A DNA stretch of 64,000 nucleotides from Colwellia chukchiensis (lineage in GTDB: Bacteria > Pseudomonadota > Gammaproteobacteria > Enterobacterales > Alteromonadaceae): assembly GCF_002104455.1 (NCBI RefSeq), contig NZ_NBOC01000017.1, positions 1 to 64,000 on the forward strand, written 5' to 3'. Below the pieces are notes generated by a model. That model was given only the letters and a program-made list of their open reading frames with translations, was not told the DNA's origin and made no database searches. A program made the translations under genes and the position numbers. The first letter of the stretch is position 1; each line of letters starts with the position of its first letter. This document shows, in pieces, positions 43,675 through 52,879 of this stretch.

Positions 43675-44859
43675 TTAATGGCGATCAAGTGCACTAGCGG
43701 GTTTAAACACTAACAAAGCACATATCACTAGCCCTATTACCGCAACATTAATGACTTGTTGATAATTTTCACCACTAAGTAAAAGCGCGGCAACCATAGG
43801 ACCAGACGCCAGCCCCATTTTTGAAGCAACACCACCTAAAGCAGCCATTTGACCGCTTTCGTCAAGCTCAGAGCAAATACCAAATAAGTAAGGTAGAACA
43901 AACGCCCAAGTAATACCAATAGTAATATTGGCAATTAAATACACTATTTCGTTGCTACTAAAATGTAACCCCCAACTGCAAAAGGCAGTCAGGAAAATAG
44001 CCAAAACTACGGGTATCATACGTCCATATTTAGTGCCGATAACGATCACTAATAATGCGCCGAGCAGTGCTACCCAACTTGCCACACCTAATGCGTTTGA
44101 CATAAAGTCAAGAGACAAGCCATCGGCTTTTCCTAGGCTGATCATGTAAGCAAACAAGCCCATATTGGCCGCTTGAAATAAGAAAATAGCAGCTAAGTTT
44201 AGTAACAGTGGTAATCGAGCAAGCTTAGGCGTTGTAATGCTAACTTCAGCCTTTGGTGTTACTGATTTCTCTACCGCGTAATCGGGTAAAAATGGCATCA
44301 TTAATAAGGTAACAACAGTGAAAGTGGCCAGAGAGACAAACAGCGCACTTGTACCATACTCAGGCACGAGACCAGGTAAATACATTATCCCTAACCCCCC
44401 TAAACCCCATTGTATTAACAGTAAATAGCCAAAGGTTTTGTCGGCTTCTAATGTACGTGAAATAATGCCGAAGCCGATACCAACAAGCAAGCCACCTGTT
44501 AAACCGTGCATCGCTCTAAACGCAATCATAGTCATCGGCTCAGTAATAAAAATACAACCAGTATCGATAGCTATCAATGCGATTAATAATAAATAACACC
44601 AACGCTGCCAACGAATGTGCTTAATAATAAATACTGCTAATAAAGCGCCGATAGCGGCGCCATATAAATTAGCCGAACTAACAAAGCCCGCTTGCTGACT
44701 GCTAAAGGCTAAACCTTCTTTTAAGCCATTAACAACCGCAGGCATAATATTGATATAAAAAATGCCAGCGGTGGTTAAAAATGCCAGTATGATTCGCGCA
44801 ATTACGCCATTAGGCGCGACTTTCAATTGTTGCATTGGGAAGGTGGTTACCATGGGCAT
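43675..44859 (-). CDS. MFS transporter 2
   Basis: The 394-residue, 12-helix protein is paralogous to MFS 1: AGIFYINIMPAVVNGL, the IRWQRW loop, MHGLTGGLLVGIGFGIISRT and ALGGVASKMGLASGPMVAALL correspond one to one. The duplication may reflect two related substrates or uptake and efflux of substrate and product. No paired operator is seen directly upstream. It begins 63 bases after the sulfotransferase stop, so it is probably read from that transcript. Confidence 0.88.
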   Translation of the reverse strand: MPMVTTFPMQQLKVAPNGVIARIILAFLTTAGIFYINIMPAVVNGLKEGLAFSSQQAGFVSSANLYGAAIGALLAVFIIKHIRWQRWCYLLLIALIAIDTGCIFITEPMTMIAFRAMHGLTGGLLVGIGFGIISRTLEADKTFGYLLLIQWGLGGLGIMYLPGLVPEYGTSALFVSLATFTVVTLLMMPFLPDYAVEKSVTPKAEVSITTPKLARLPLLLNLAAIFLFQAANMGLFAYMISLGKADGLSLDFMSNALGVASWVALLGALLVIVIGTKYGRMIPVVLAIFLTAFCSWGLHFSSNEIVYLIANITIGITWAFVLPYLFGICSELDESGQMAALGGVASKMGLASGPMVAALLLSGENYQQVINVAVIGLVICALLVFKPASALDRH

Positions 44860-44922
44860 TTATACGCTCTTATTGTCTGGGGTAGAAGTTAAAAAAATCG
44901 CTCAACACATAAACTATTTTAA

Positions 44923-46500
44923 TCAATCACAAGCGATACCCGCTTGGACTAATAACTGTTTGATTGGTTGTAGCTCTTTTGCATAATGACGCCACTTTCC
45001 TGCTGAACTTGTATAAATTTTTTCTCTCACTTGGCTTGCGCTCGCTGTGGTAGCTGGCGCGCTATTGTTTTGAAAATCTACACACTGTGCTTGCCAATCA
45101 AGCTGGCAATATGCAAGCAGCTTTTTTGCCTCAACGGTTAGATCATTAACAACATCTTCATAGGCCACTTGATGAATAACATTCGGAAGTACCCGATACC
45201 AATGCTGCATCATTTTATGGTGCGCTATGTAATACTTAGCCAATTCAGTGAGCTCATATGAAAAAGGATAGCCATTGGTAAACATCTGCTTGTAAATGGA
45301 GTAACAAGTGTCTAATGGGTGACGAGTGACATGAATTATTTTAGCCTTAGGTAAAGCTAAATGAATTAAACCAACATATAACGAGTTTAACGGTAACTTA
45401 TCGATGAATTTTTTTGTCAAACCGGTTTCTGGTCTAGTACTTTTTATATAATTTTCCCCTAAGGTTTTAAAGTCAATGTTACGACTTACCTCTACCAATT
45501 CTTGGCGTGATTTGGGCGCTGACTTGGCCGTTTTTTGAATTTCGTCCATCATACACAAAGCAAAATTATTTAACTCGCCGGCGCTAAAGACATCACTATG
45601 ATGACTGATAATGCGATCAACTAGCGTCGAGCCTGTTCGAGGTAAACCTAGTATAAAAATAGCTTCACTGTTTTCACAAACGCCTGCCACACCCTCGGTT
45701 GATGTCAAGGCTGCATTACTGCCACGATATTGCTTAAAAAAGTATTGATTAAAAGTCGTGGTGATTTTTTGCAGCGTTAATATGTCCTGCTCAACGTCAT
45801 AACGCATACAGTCACGGCGTGCTTTTGCCCCCTGACTGAGCTGCTCGAAACTTTGGGGATATTGTTGTATATCTTCCAATTCTTTCGCTAATGCATAATG
45901 TATTTGTGCCTTGCAAATTGGCTGCTTTATACCTTGGGCTAGCACCTGTTTAAGTTGCGCAATATGATTGCTGGTTTTACTTTGCTTTTTTAAGCTGGCA
46001 CGCAGTAAGTAGGCTTCATAATCCTTGGGGTTTAGCGTCAGTGCTTGATTTAACTGCTGCTCTGCTAAGTTAATATTGCCTTGATAACGCGAAATTGACG
46101 CCAGATTAAAATAAACTTGCGCTCGCTCTTTAGGGTGTTTGGATTGATTAATAAAAGCTAACGCTTGCTGATAGTAATATTGCGCCTGCGTAAAGTCATT
46201 TAGCTTAGTAAACATCATCGCCAAGTCGTGACATTGTGCTAGGTCTGCTGCCTGTTTATGCTTTAAAAACTTGGCCAACACTTTGGCTGCACTTTTATCT
46301 GACATTAGCAGCAAGGTATTAACTTTTTGTAATTGCCATTGCAACGCTGTTGGCTGTAGTTGGATAGCTTTATCAATCGTAGCTAACGCTAATTCTGTGT
46401 TTTTAAGTTGAAAAGCTAAAAAGCTAGTAGCGTACCAACCATCCGCGTTTTCGGGAAAGTCTTGATTAATTTTTTGACATGCTTGTTTAGCTTGCGGCAC
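44923..46500 (-). CDS. TPR-repeat sulfotransferase
   Basis: The protein has N-terminal TPR repeats (about residues 15-230) and a C-terminal sulfotransferase domain: the PAPS 5'-phosphosulfate loop LGLPRTGSTLVDRIISHH, the 3'-phosphate strand with ITRHP-like VTRHPLDTCYS, and a terminal SSAGKWRHYAKEL. Such genes often neighbour TonB receptors in Alteromonadales. The listed start is a GTG without a ribosome site. Coding similarity continues 25 codons upstream (LDQAWTFINQKN is TPR-like) to an ATC at 46575 preceded by AAGGA at 46583-46587. Either ATC is used, or a point mutation or sequencing error removed an ATG. The acceptor molecule is unknown. Confidence 0.85.
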   Translation of the reverse strand: MPQAKQACQKINQDFPENADGWYATSFLAFQLKNTELALATIDKAIQLQPTALQWQLQKVNTLLLMSDKSAAKVLAKFLKHKQAADLAQCHDLAMMFTKLNDFTQAQYYYQQALAFINQSKHPKERAQVYFNLASISRYQGNINLAEQQLNQALTLNPKDYEAYLLRASLKKQSKTSNHIAQLKQVLAQGIKQPICKAQIHYALAKELEDIQQYPQSFEQLSQGAKARRDCMRYDVEQDILTLQKITTTFNQYFFKQYRGSNAALTSTEGVAGVCENSEAIFILGLPRTGSTLVDRIISHHSDVFSAGELNNFALCMMDEIQKTAKSAPKSRQELVEVSRNIDFKTLGENYIKSTRPETGLTKKFIDKLPLNSLYVGLIHLALPKAKIIHVTRHPLDTCYSIYKQMFTNGYPFSYELTELAKYYIAHHKMMQHWYRVLPNVIHQVAYEDVVNDLTVEAKKLLAYCQLDWQAQCVDFQNNSAPATTASASQVREKIYTSSAGKWRHYAKELQPIKQLLVQAGIACD

Positions 46501-46757
46501 ATTTTTTTGATTAATAAACGTCCAAGCTTGATCGAGACGTAAGTCAATATCTGGGTTTTGCGACGGGTAATTGATGTGAAAATCCTTATGTTAGAACATA
46601 CCATACTTCACCAGCAACAATCATAACAACAAGCTCGTTAGTTATGTCAAGCCTAACGCGTACTGACCCTCACTACTTCGTTTTCAGTAAAGGTCAGCCT
46701 TTGCCAACGCTATCGCAGTTAGTGCGAAAGAGCATTGTCACCAGTATTGCTAAATAT

Positions 46758-49253
46758 TTAGAACCTATACTTCGCAATTAATCCTATGGTTCTGGGTTGA
46801 CTAATATAGTCTTTTGACGAGTTACCTAAAAAGTTTTCCGAAGGATCCGTTCCCATGACGCTCTCTGGCAATAGGCCAGTAACACCATCATCATTAAACA
46901 AGTTACTGACATATAATGTTAGATCCCAATCGTCGCTACTAAGACGAGTACTTACGTTCCAAATTGAAAAACCTTTAATATCAGCTTGGTATTTGCTATC
47001 ACCTAGTGCATTAGTGGTATCAGACTGATAGTAGCCATTTACCTGAGATATCCAATACATACCATTTTCCATAGCATGGGTGTAATCCATAGAAATGCTG
47101 AGGGTATGTTCGGGGGTTGCCGGTAAACGAGTACCGTCAGCGGCAACTAAGTATGTTGACTCTGCTGCCCCAACACTGGACGGCGCATAAAAATCATCGG
47201 TCAACTCTGCTTCAATGTAAGCGTAGCCAAGTATGTAATGCAAATTATCTGTTAAATAACCTTGTAGCTCTAATTCAACGCCAGACGTTTGAGCTGACTC
47301 ACCATTAGCAACCGCGAAAAAACCCCATGTTGTTGCGGTATTTAGTTGTGGATCTTGCCAGTCAATTAAGAAGGTTGATAAGGTGTAACTATGGGCGCCA
47401 GCGTCTAAATAACCTTTAACACCAAACTCATAGTTAATTGCATAATCCGAGGTATATTGTTGCCACTCAGGCCGTTCCTCTAGCGAGCCACTCAGTGGAA
47501 CCGCATTGGCTCCCCCTCGACGGTAACCTTCGGCAATGGTAGCGTACAACATAGTGTCATCGCTTAAGTCGTAAGCAAAATTACCTTTAAACAAGGTATC
47601 ACTTTCTTTGGTTTCAAAACTCGGTTCATCGCCTAAAAACGGCCAAATTGGTAATGATAAGATAGTGTCATTGGTAAATTTATTATCAAAATAACGAGCG
47701 CCAAATGTTGCTCTAAATTTATCTGAAAAATGATAAGTTAACTCGCCAAAAACCGCCTTGTCTTTAAAGTTTTGATTTCTAACATAATGAAAGTCATTAT
47801 CGGTATAAACCATACCGAAGCTACCCATGGTGTCCCACCATGTTGGAAAAGCAGCAAAAGCCCACTCTTGGTAACCTGGCATGTAACTGTCTTGGGTAGA
47901 AAGGGTGTCTTGGTCCATATAATAAGCACCAATTACCCAATCAATATTTGCTTCACGTTGATTTGACACTAAGCGTAATTCTTGCACAAAAGCGTCTTCT
48001 TTATAACCACGCTCCGCCATTGCTAGTGGCCGTGGTGTGCCATAATATAAATCTGCAAACCAATCGTTTTTTGCATAAAACCCGGTATTATCACTTATGG
48101 AGTTTCCTTCATGGCGGTATTTTGATGAACTTGACGTTAATGTCGCAAACCCTAAATTCCACTCTGCTTCTAACGATGTTAACGAAACATCACGATCTGA
48201 AGGCTCAAGTAATACAGCACCGTTTTCATAGTCGCCATAGGGCTGCTCTGTGCCATCCACCCAATTGGTACCGCGGGTTACTTGCCGACGGCCACCAATT
48301 TTATCGTTTTGAAATTGATACGCTAGTAGCAAGGTTAAATCACTAGTCGCCTCGAATAAGGCTGACACCCTACCGTAAGTAATGTCGACCGTATCTGCAT
48401 CCTTTACACTTCTAAAAGTATTGCCACCTGTCGCTAAGTCACCATCACTAACCGGCGGGTTGTAACCTGGTGATGCAACAAAGCCAGCTGAGGGATCAAA
48501 ATTAGCACTGGGTACATTTGCCATTGGCGCTTTTGAGTTGTCATTTAAGTTATAGACATTGCTATAGTCTACAATACCGTCATTATTAATATTGCCGACA
48601 TTTGCACGTACGGCTAATTGCTCAGACAATGGCAGGTTTAACAGCACATCTGTATTGATATTAAAGCCATCGGAACCTTTTGCTTGACCTAAGCCAAGGC
48701 TAGCAGAGCCATGAAACTCATCAGTTTCCGGACGATTCATGCGGTATTTTACCGTGCCAGCTAACGAGCCTGAGCCGTACAAAGTACCTTGCGGTCCTCG
48801 CAGTACTTCAACCATCTCAACATCTTTTAAAATAAAGTTAGCATATAAAGGAGTATCATTGATATAAGAGGCAACCGTAGGTATTGCCGATAAAGCAACG
48901 TCGCCATTGGCACCACCATCAACATTAACACCGCGAATAATAACACCATTAACCGCACCTGAGTTTCGATAACCTCGGTCAACCACGGTGATCCCGGCAA
49001 CATTACGCATAAGTTGAGAAGCATCAATAATGCCAGCATCTTCTAATTCTTGGCCAGATACTGCAGAAATATTGTAAGGAATTTCTTGAAGCGTTTGTGT
49101 TCGACGGTTTGCTGTTACTTCAATAACTTCAATTTTACCTTTCTCCGTAGCTTGTGCTTCTGCCGCACTTACACCAACTGATGTAAGTGACATGAATAAT
49201 CCAGTGCTCACCGCACTAGCGACTATTGATTTTCTAAAAATTACCTTTTTCAT
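46758..49253 (-). CDS. TonB-dependent receptor
   Basis: About 831 residues from ATG 49253, chosen over 49265 because GGGGAGT then sits at ribosome-site distance. It has a signal peptide ending VSAAEAQ and a TonB-box-like IEVIEVTAN. The plug domain includes PYNISAVSGQELEDAGI and EVLRGPQGTLYGSGSLAGTV, followed by a long beta-barrel ending in IGLIAKYRF (C-terminal Phe). It imports something too large for porins across the outer membrane; its partners suggest an amide- or nitrile-bearing compound. The paired CTGG operator lies at 49318-49352. Confidence 0.93.
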   Translation of the reverse strand: MKKVIFRKSIVASAVSTGLFMSLTSVGVSAAEAQATEKGKIEVIEVTANRRTQTLQEIPYNISAVSGQELEDAGIIDASQLMRNVAGITVVDRGYRNSGAVNGVIIRGVNVDGGANGDVALSAIPTVASYINDTPLYANFILKDVEMVEVLRGPQGTLYGSGSLAGTVKYRMNRPETDEFHGSASLGLGQAKGSDGFNINTDVLLNLPLSEQLAVRANVGNINNDGIVDYSNVYNLNDNSKAPMANVPSANFDPSAGFVASPGYNPPVSDGDLATGGNTFRSVKDADTVDITYGRVSALFEATSDLTLLLAYQFQNDKIGGRRQVTRGTNWVDGTEQPYGDYENGAVLLEPSDRDVSLTSLEAEWNLGFATLTSSSSKYRHEGNSISDNTGFYAKNDWFADLYYGTPRPLAMAERGYKEDAFVQELRLVSNQREANIDWVIGAYYMDQDTLSTQDSYMPGYQEWAFAAFPTWWDTMGSFGMVYTDNDFHYVRNQNFKDKAVFGELTYHFSDKFRATFGARYFDNKFTNDTILSLPIWPFLGDEPSFETKESDTLFKGNFAYDLSDDTMLYATIAEGYRRGGANAVPLSGSLEERPEWQQYTSDYAINYEFGVKGYLDAGAHSYTLSTFLIDWQDPQLNTATTWGFFAVANGESAQTSGVELELQGYLTDNLHYILGYAYIEAELTDDFYAPSSVGAAESTYLVAADGTRLPATPEHTLSISMDYTHAMENGMYWISQVNGYYQSDTTNALGDSKYQADIKGFSIWNVSTRLSSDDWDLTLYVSNLFNDDGVTGLLPESVMGTDPSENFLGNSSKDYISQPRTIGLIAKYRF

Positions 49254-49317
49254 GATACTCCCCAATATGCCTTGTTATTTTTATGCTAAATTTAGAGTAG
49301 AACAATAAAACAGCAGC

Positions 49318-49352
49318 TCATAGTGCCAGTTTCACACTTGTGATAGTTCCAG
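49318..49352 (-). promoter_or_regulatory. Paired MocR-type operator, TonB receptor
   Basis: On the minus strand, CTGGAACTATCA (49352-49341) and CTGGCACTATGA (49329-49318) are direct repeats 23 bases apart. The proximal end is 65 bases before the chosen start. Confidence 0.75.
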
Positions 49353-49361
49353 TTTCAACGC

Positions 49362-50207
49362 CTATATTTTCGGTATTTCTAGCGGCCCCAGCTGATTAAG
49401 CTTACTGGTGACACGTGCTTTGGCCGTGTTAAATGGAAACTCAATCGGATTATCACGATAGCTCTTTAGCGGTTGTCCTAAACCATGCAACCCTCGCTCT
49501 CGATTTCGGCGCACGACGGCGAAGTCTATCTCAACTGGAAATATTTCTTTATTAATTCCCGCTTGATAGATAACACTGCCGTCTGGCGCAACCATGATAG
49601 ACTTTCCGTTGCCATAATCACCTAAGCCGTTTACCGCGATGACATAACATTGATTGGTAACCGCCGTAGACTGTGCCATGGCTAACTCAACATCACGATC
49701 TATTGTGCCTGTTAGCGTAGGATAAATGAGCACTTCTGCGCCAAGGCAAGTTAAGCTTCTAGCAACTTCAGGAAACCAAAGATCATAGCAGATGGCGACC
49801 CCAATACGCCCTTGTGGCACATCAAAAACTACAAAGTCTTGCCCAGGTGAAACGCCCTTTTCATAAGGTAAAAATGGATAAATTTTTCGATAACGTTCAA
49901 TAACAACCCCATCACTGTTTATCACCGATGTGGTATTAAATACTTGCTCATCACATTGTTCATATTCTGAGCCTGGGATCAGCCAAATATTTAGTTCTTT
50001 CGCTAGTGCGCAATAAAATCGCTCTGCTTTACTTGGAAATACCGAGGCATATTTTTTCTCGGGACCATAGCTACAAAGCTCACTCAGTACGATCATATTT
50101 ACCCAAGGAAAGCGTTTTTTAGTTTGCTTAATTTCTTGGCCAATAGTGGCTAAGTTATCCCCACATGGCAGTGATAGTTGCATGCCTGCTATAGAAAAAT
50201 GGCTCAT
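49362..50207 (-). CDS. Nitrilase-superfamily amidohydrolase 2
   Basis: The 281-residue paralogue of nitrilase 1 has the complete triad Glu43 (LSELCSYGPE), Lys108 (RYRKIYPFLPY) and Cys140 (VAICYDLWFPEVAR). Blocks such as TIDRDVELA and RERGLHGLGQPLKS correspond to those of nitrilase 1. The two enzymes may act on successive or alternative substrates of one pathway. Cytoplasmic. It lies just upstream of the TonB receptor gene but has its own paired operator (50283-50317). Confidence 0.9.
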   Translation of the reverse strand: MSHFSIAGMQLSLPCGDNLATIGQEIKQTKKRFPWVNMIVLSELCSYGPEKKYASVFPSKAERFYCALAKELNIWLIPGSEYEQCDEQVFNTTSVINSDGVVIERYRKIYPFLPYEKGVSPGQDFVVFDVPQGRIGVAICYDLWFPEVARSLTCLGAEVLIYPTLTGTIDRDVELAMAQSTAVTNQCYVIAVNGLGDYGNGKSIMVAPDGSVIYQAGINKEIFPVEIDFAVVRRNRERGLHGLGQPLKSYRDNPIEFPFNTAKARVTSKLNQLGPLEIPKI

Positions 50208-50282
50208 TACAGTGACTCTCGTTGTAAAATGGATGACGTTAAATAGTTAATGACTTAACTGTAAGGAGTTTGCTCGTAGAAG

Positions 50283-50317
50283 TGTTAGTACCAGATAGCA
50301 GATAACTGTGGGTCCAG
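50283..50317 (-). promoter_or_regulatory. Paired MocR-type operator, nitrilase 2
   Basis: On the minus strand, CTGGACCCACAG (50317-50306) and CTGGTACTAACA (50294-50283) are direct repeats 23 bases apart. The proximal end is 76 bases before the start codon. Confidence 0.65.
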
Positions 50318-50401
50318 AGCATTAGCGTTATGTTGTTAACTGAGAAAATAAACTCTTTGCCACAGTAAAAATGAAAGTCTGCGATGTGTTAGTAGCGTTT
50401 T

Positions 50402-52267
50402 TTAGTTGAGATAGGTTAGTTGACGCACAAAACAATAGTTATGATCAAACCACTTCATATCATTACCATCCATGATGACATAAAAGCCTTTTACTTCTCC
50501 ATACCCCCACAGATGCCATTGGCGATAATACATATCACCTTCAACCCACCAACGACCGCTATCTGACTCTGCGTCAATACCACCAGTGTGCCCTTTCATC
50601 ATTCCATCACTAAACAGCTCGACAGTACAAGGCACACCATACACCATTTGACACTCTAACTTAGCACCCGATAATGCAGCTTTTAATGCACTCCCTGTTA
50701 ACAAATTACCTTTAGCGTCAGTAAGCTTTTCCTCAAAGTCATCTGTTAACTGATGAATAAGCTTTGCTAGCTTGCTAACACCTTCGCGAATTTTATCAGT
50801 TGGAATACTGGTAATACCCATACGAAAGCAGTTTTCTGGATAGGTAGAACTAGCAAAATAGCGCTTTGCGGGTTCAATTAAGATCCCAATCTCTGCGGCT
50901 TTTTCACGCAAGTAATCACCATCTAGCTGTTTCGGTCCCGTGATCCAATACGCTGTACCGCCTTGGATTGGGCCTGTATCTACACTGTCTGGTAAATAAA
51001 TATTGAGCGCTTCTCGCAACTCTAACCAGCGCTGAAAAAACACTTTATGCAACTGCATCATAAAAGCATCGTAATAACCTAAAGATAAAAAATAAGATAC
51101 GGCGCGCTGATTAGATAAAGGAGGGTTACGCATCATGATTTTACGAAGCTTTTTAAGCTCAACTATCACTGAACTGTCGGCGACGATAAAGCCAATTTGT
51201 ACGCCAGATGCCAAAACCTTTGACAAACAAGAAACATACACTACCCGGTTATTTTTATCTAAACTGCGTAATGCTGGGTGCGGTTGACCAAGAAAGTTAC
51301 TCTCAAATTCAAAATCATCTTCAATAATGATAAAGTCTTGCTGTTGTGCTTTAGTTAACAGTTGATCACGACGCTCCATCGACATTGTGATACTGGTTGG
51401 GGTTTGGTGACTAGGCGTGGTATAAGCAATATCACAGCCGTCAAGATTTTTATCAACAATCATGCCTTTATCATCAATACCTTGAAATATTAATTTAGCG
51501 CCTTGTTGTAACAGTAATTCGCGCATTTCTGGGTAACCAGGTTCTTCTACAGCGGCGGTGACAGTTTCATCTACAAATAGCTGACTAATTAAGTGCAAAG
51601 CTTGCTGTGTACCAACAGTAATAATGATTTCTTCACGACTTGCTTGAATACCGCGCCGGGGTAATATTTTACTTCTAATCTCATCAAGTAACCTAGGATC
51701 ATCTTGGAGGCCTTGTAACTCAGACCATTGATAAATTTCACCACTAGCATTTGCTCGATTATTAGCATCGCGCCATTCTTTTATCGGATAAAGTGATGAG
51801 TCAAATTTACCATCAATAAATGGAAAGCTATAACTGCGCCAATTCGCTGGGCAAGAGGTTTGTGTTGTTAGCGATACAACGCCTTTAAATTTATACTGAT
51901 TAGGTTTGTCGTGTTGCGCAATTAATACTGATTTATTGGTTGCTTGATCGCTTTTACTCTTATGTGAAGTACGTTGCTCTGCTAATGTCTGCACGCATCC
52001 CTTGTGGATATTATCACTAACAAATATACCGCTGCGCTCTTTAGCAACAATGTAGCCTTCTTCTGTCAACGCCTGATACACCAATACTATGGTGTTTCTT
52101 GAAACATTTAACTGTTTTGCAAGTTTACGCGATGAGGGAAACTTACTCTTAGGTGGGTATGAGCCAATTAGTATACCTTCCACCAATTTGCTACGAATTT
52201 GACTTTGCAAACTTTCATCTGATTGATGATTCACATGGATTAAAGGACTAACCATCTTATAATGCAC
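50402..52267 (-). CDS. MocR-type (GntR/aminotransferase) regulator with an extra C-terminal domain
   Basis: Up to 621 residues: GTG 52267, or ATG 52255 giving MVSPLIHVN (four residues shorter). A winged-helix GntR domain comes first (about 10-85, with KLAKQLNVSRNTIVLVYQAL). A fold-type I aminotransferase-like domain (about 140-510) keeps the PLP lysine in SCLSKVLASG (Lys350) and the aspartate in IIIEDDFEFES. It ends in an added domain of about 100 residues (522-621) rich in Trp, Tyr and Gly (GRWWVEGDMYYRQWHLWGYG) that MocR proteins normally lack. The domain resembles DUF995-like single-sheet modules by pattern. It probably controls the surrounding cluster through the paired CTGG sites. Confidence 0.88.
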   Translation of the reverse strand: MHYKMVSPLIHVNHQSDESLQSQIRSKLVEGILIGSYPPKSKFPSSRKLAKQLNVSRNTIVLVYQALTEEGYIVAKERSGIFVSDNIHKGCVQTLAEQRTSHKSKSDQATNKSVLIAQHDKPNQYKFKGVVSLTTQTSCPANWRSYSFPFIDGKFDSSLYPIKEWRDANNRANASGEIYQWSELQGLQDDPRLLDEIRSKILPRRGIQASREEIIITVGTQQALHLISQLFVDETVTAAVEEPGYPEMRELLLQQGAKLIFQGIDDKGMIVDKNLDGCDIAYTTPSHQTPTSITMSMERRDQLLTKAQQQDFIIIEDDFEFESNFLGQPHPALRSLDKNNRVVYVSCLSKVLASGVQIGFIVADSSVIVELKKLRKIMMRNPPLSNQRAVSYFLSLGYYDAFMMQLHKVFFQRWLELREALNIYLPDSVDTGPIQGGTAYWITGPKQLDGDYLREKAAEIGILIEPAKRYFASSTYPENCFRMGITSIPTDKIREGVSKLAKLIHQLTDDFEEKLTDAKGNLLTGSALKAALSGAKLECQMVYGVPCTVELFSDGMMKGHTGGIDAESDSGRWWVEGDMYYRQWHLWGYGEVKGFYVIMDGNDMKWFDHNYCFVRQLTYLN

Positions 52268-52879
52268 CTTCTCTTATCAAATCAGTAATGTTGGCACTAT
52301 CGCAAAGGGTCAAATTGCGTAGTAATCAAGGTTAATCTTTCTCGGTCTTTAAACAACTACATAGCATCGCTTTGGTACTTGCCACGCTGCCCCTAGCCGG
52401 GTTAAATAGCTTGATCTTGTCAACTCGTAGTTCAATCACTAATGAAGCGGTCAATGCGTGTGTAAATGTGCTAACCTCAAAATATACCGAGATAGTTCGC
52501 TTAATACAACATATGTAAAAAACTATACAGCACAGTCTTTTACTCTTAAAAAAATCCGTTTTTCGTTACTCTGATCACTTAAATATCTACAACTTTTTTG
52601 GGCGCTCACAACTTGTAATGCATGCTGTTATTACGCCCACTATTGCTATGCAATTGTATATCGTATTGAAATTACTGAATCGCTTACGCTAAGTCTCGGT
52701 TAGGTAACAACCATAATTAAAAGCAATTTAAAAAGCTACCAGCTTTAATTACCATGCTTTTGTGGGATTTTATGCCCTGCCTGTGCTAAAGTCAGAGCCA
52801 TAAAGTGGCATAGCCTTCTAGCTTAGTAATAGCTTGAAATCTATAGCGATATTGAATATAAAACTACACATTGTTTTCT
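52268..52879. other. Intergenic region upstream of the MocR gene and sbcB
   Basis: No supported gene. A lone half-site TTGGCACTATCG (plus strand, 52291-52302) lies just upstream of the MocR start in the opposite orientation, a possible autoregulatory site. A 50-codon frame from about 52369 to 52518 has no recognised family. Confidence 0.5.

Noticed and set aside
47948-48346. 132-codon plus-strand frame over the TonB receptor
   Set aside because: It is a shadow of the receptor barrel with no family resemblance.
52369-52518. 50-codon plus-strand frame upstream of sbcB
   Set aside because: TTG start, no ribosome site and no recognised family.
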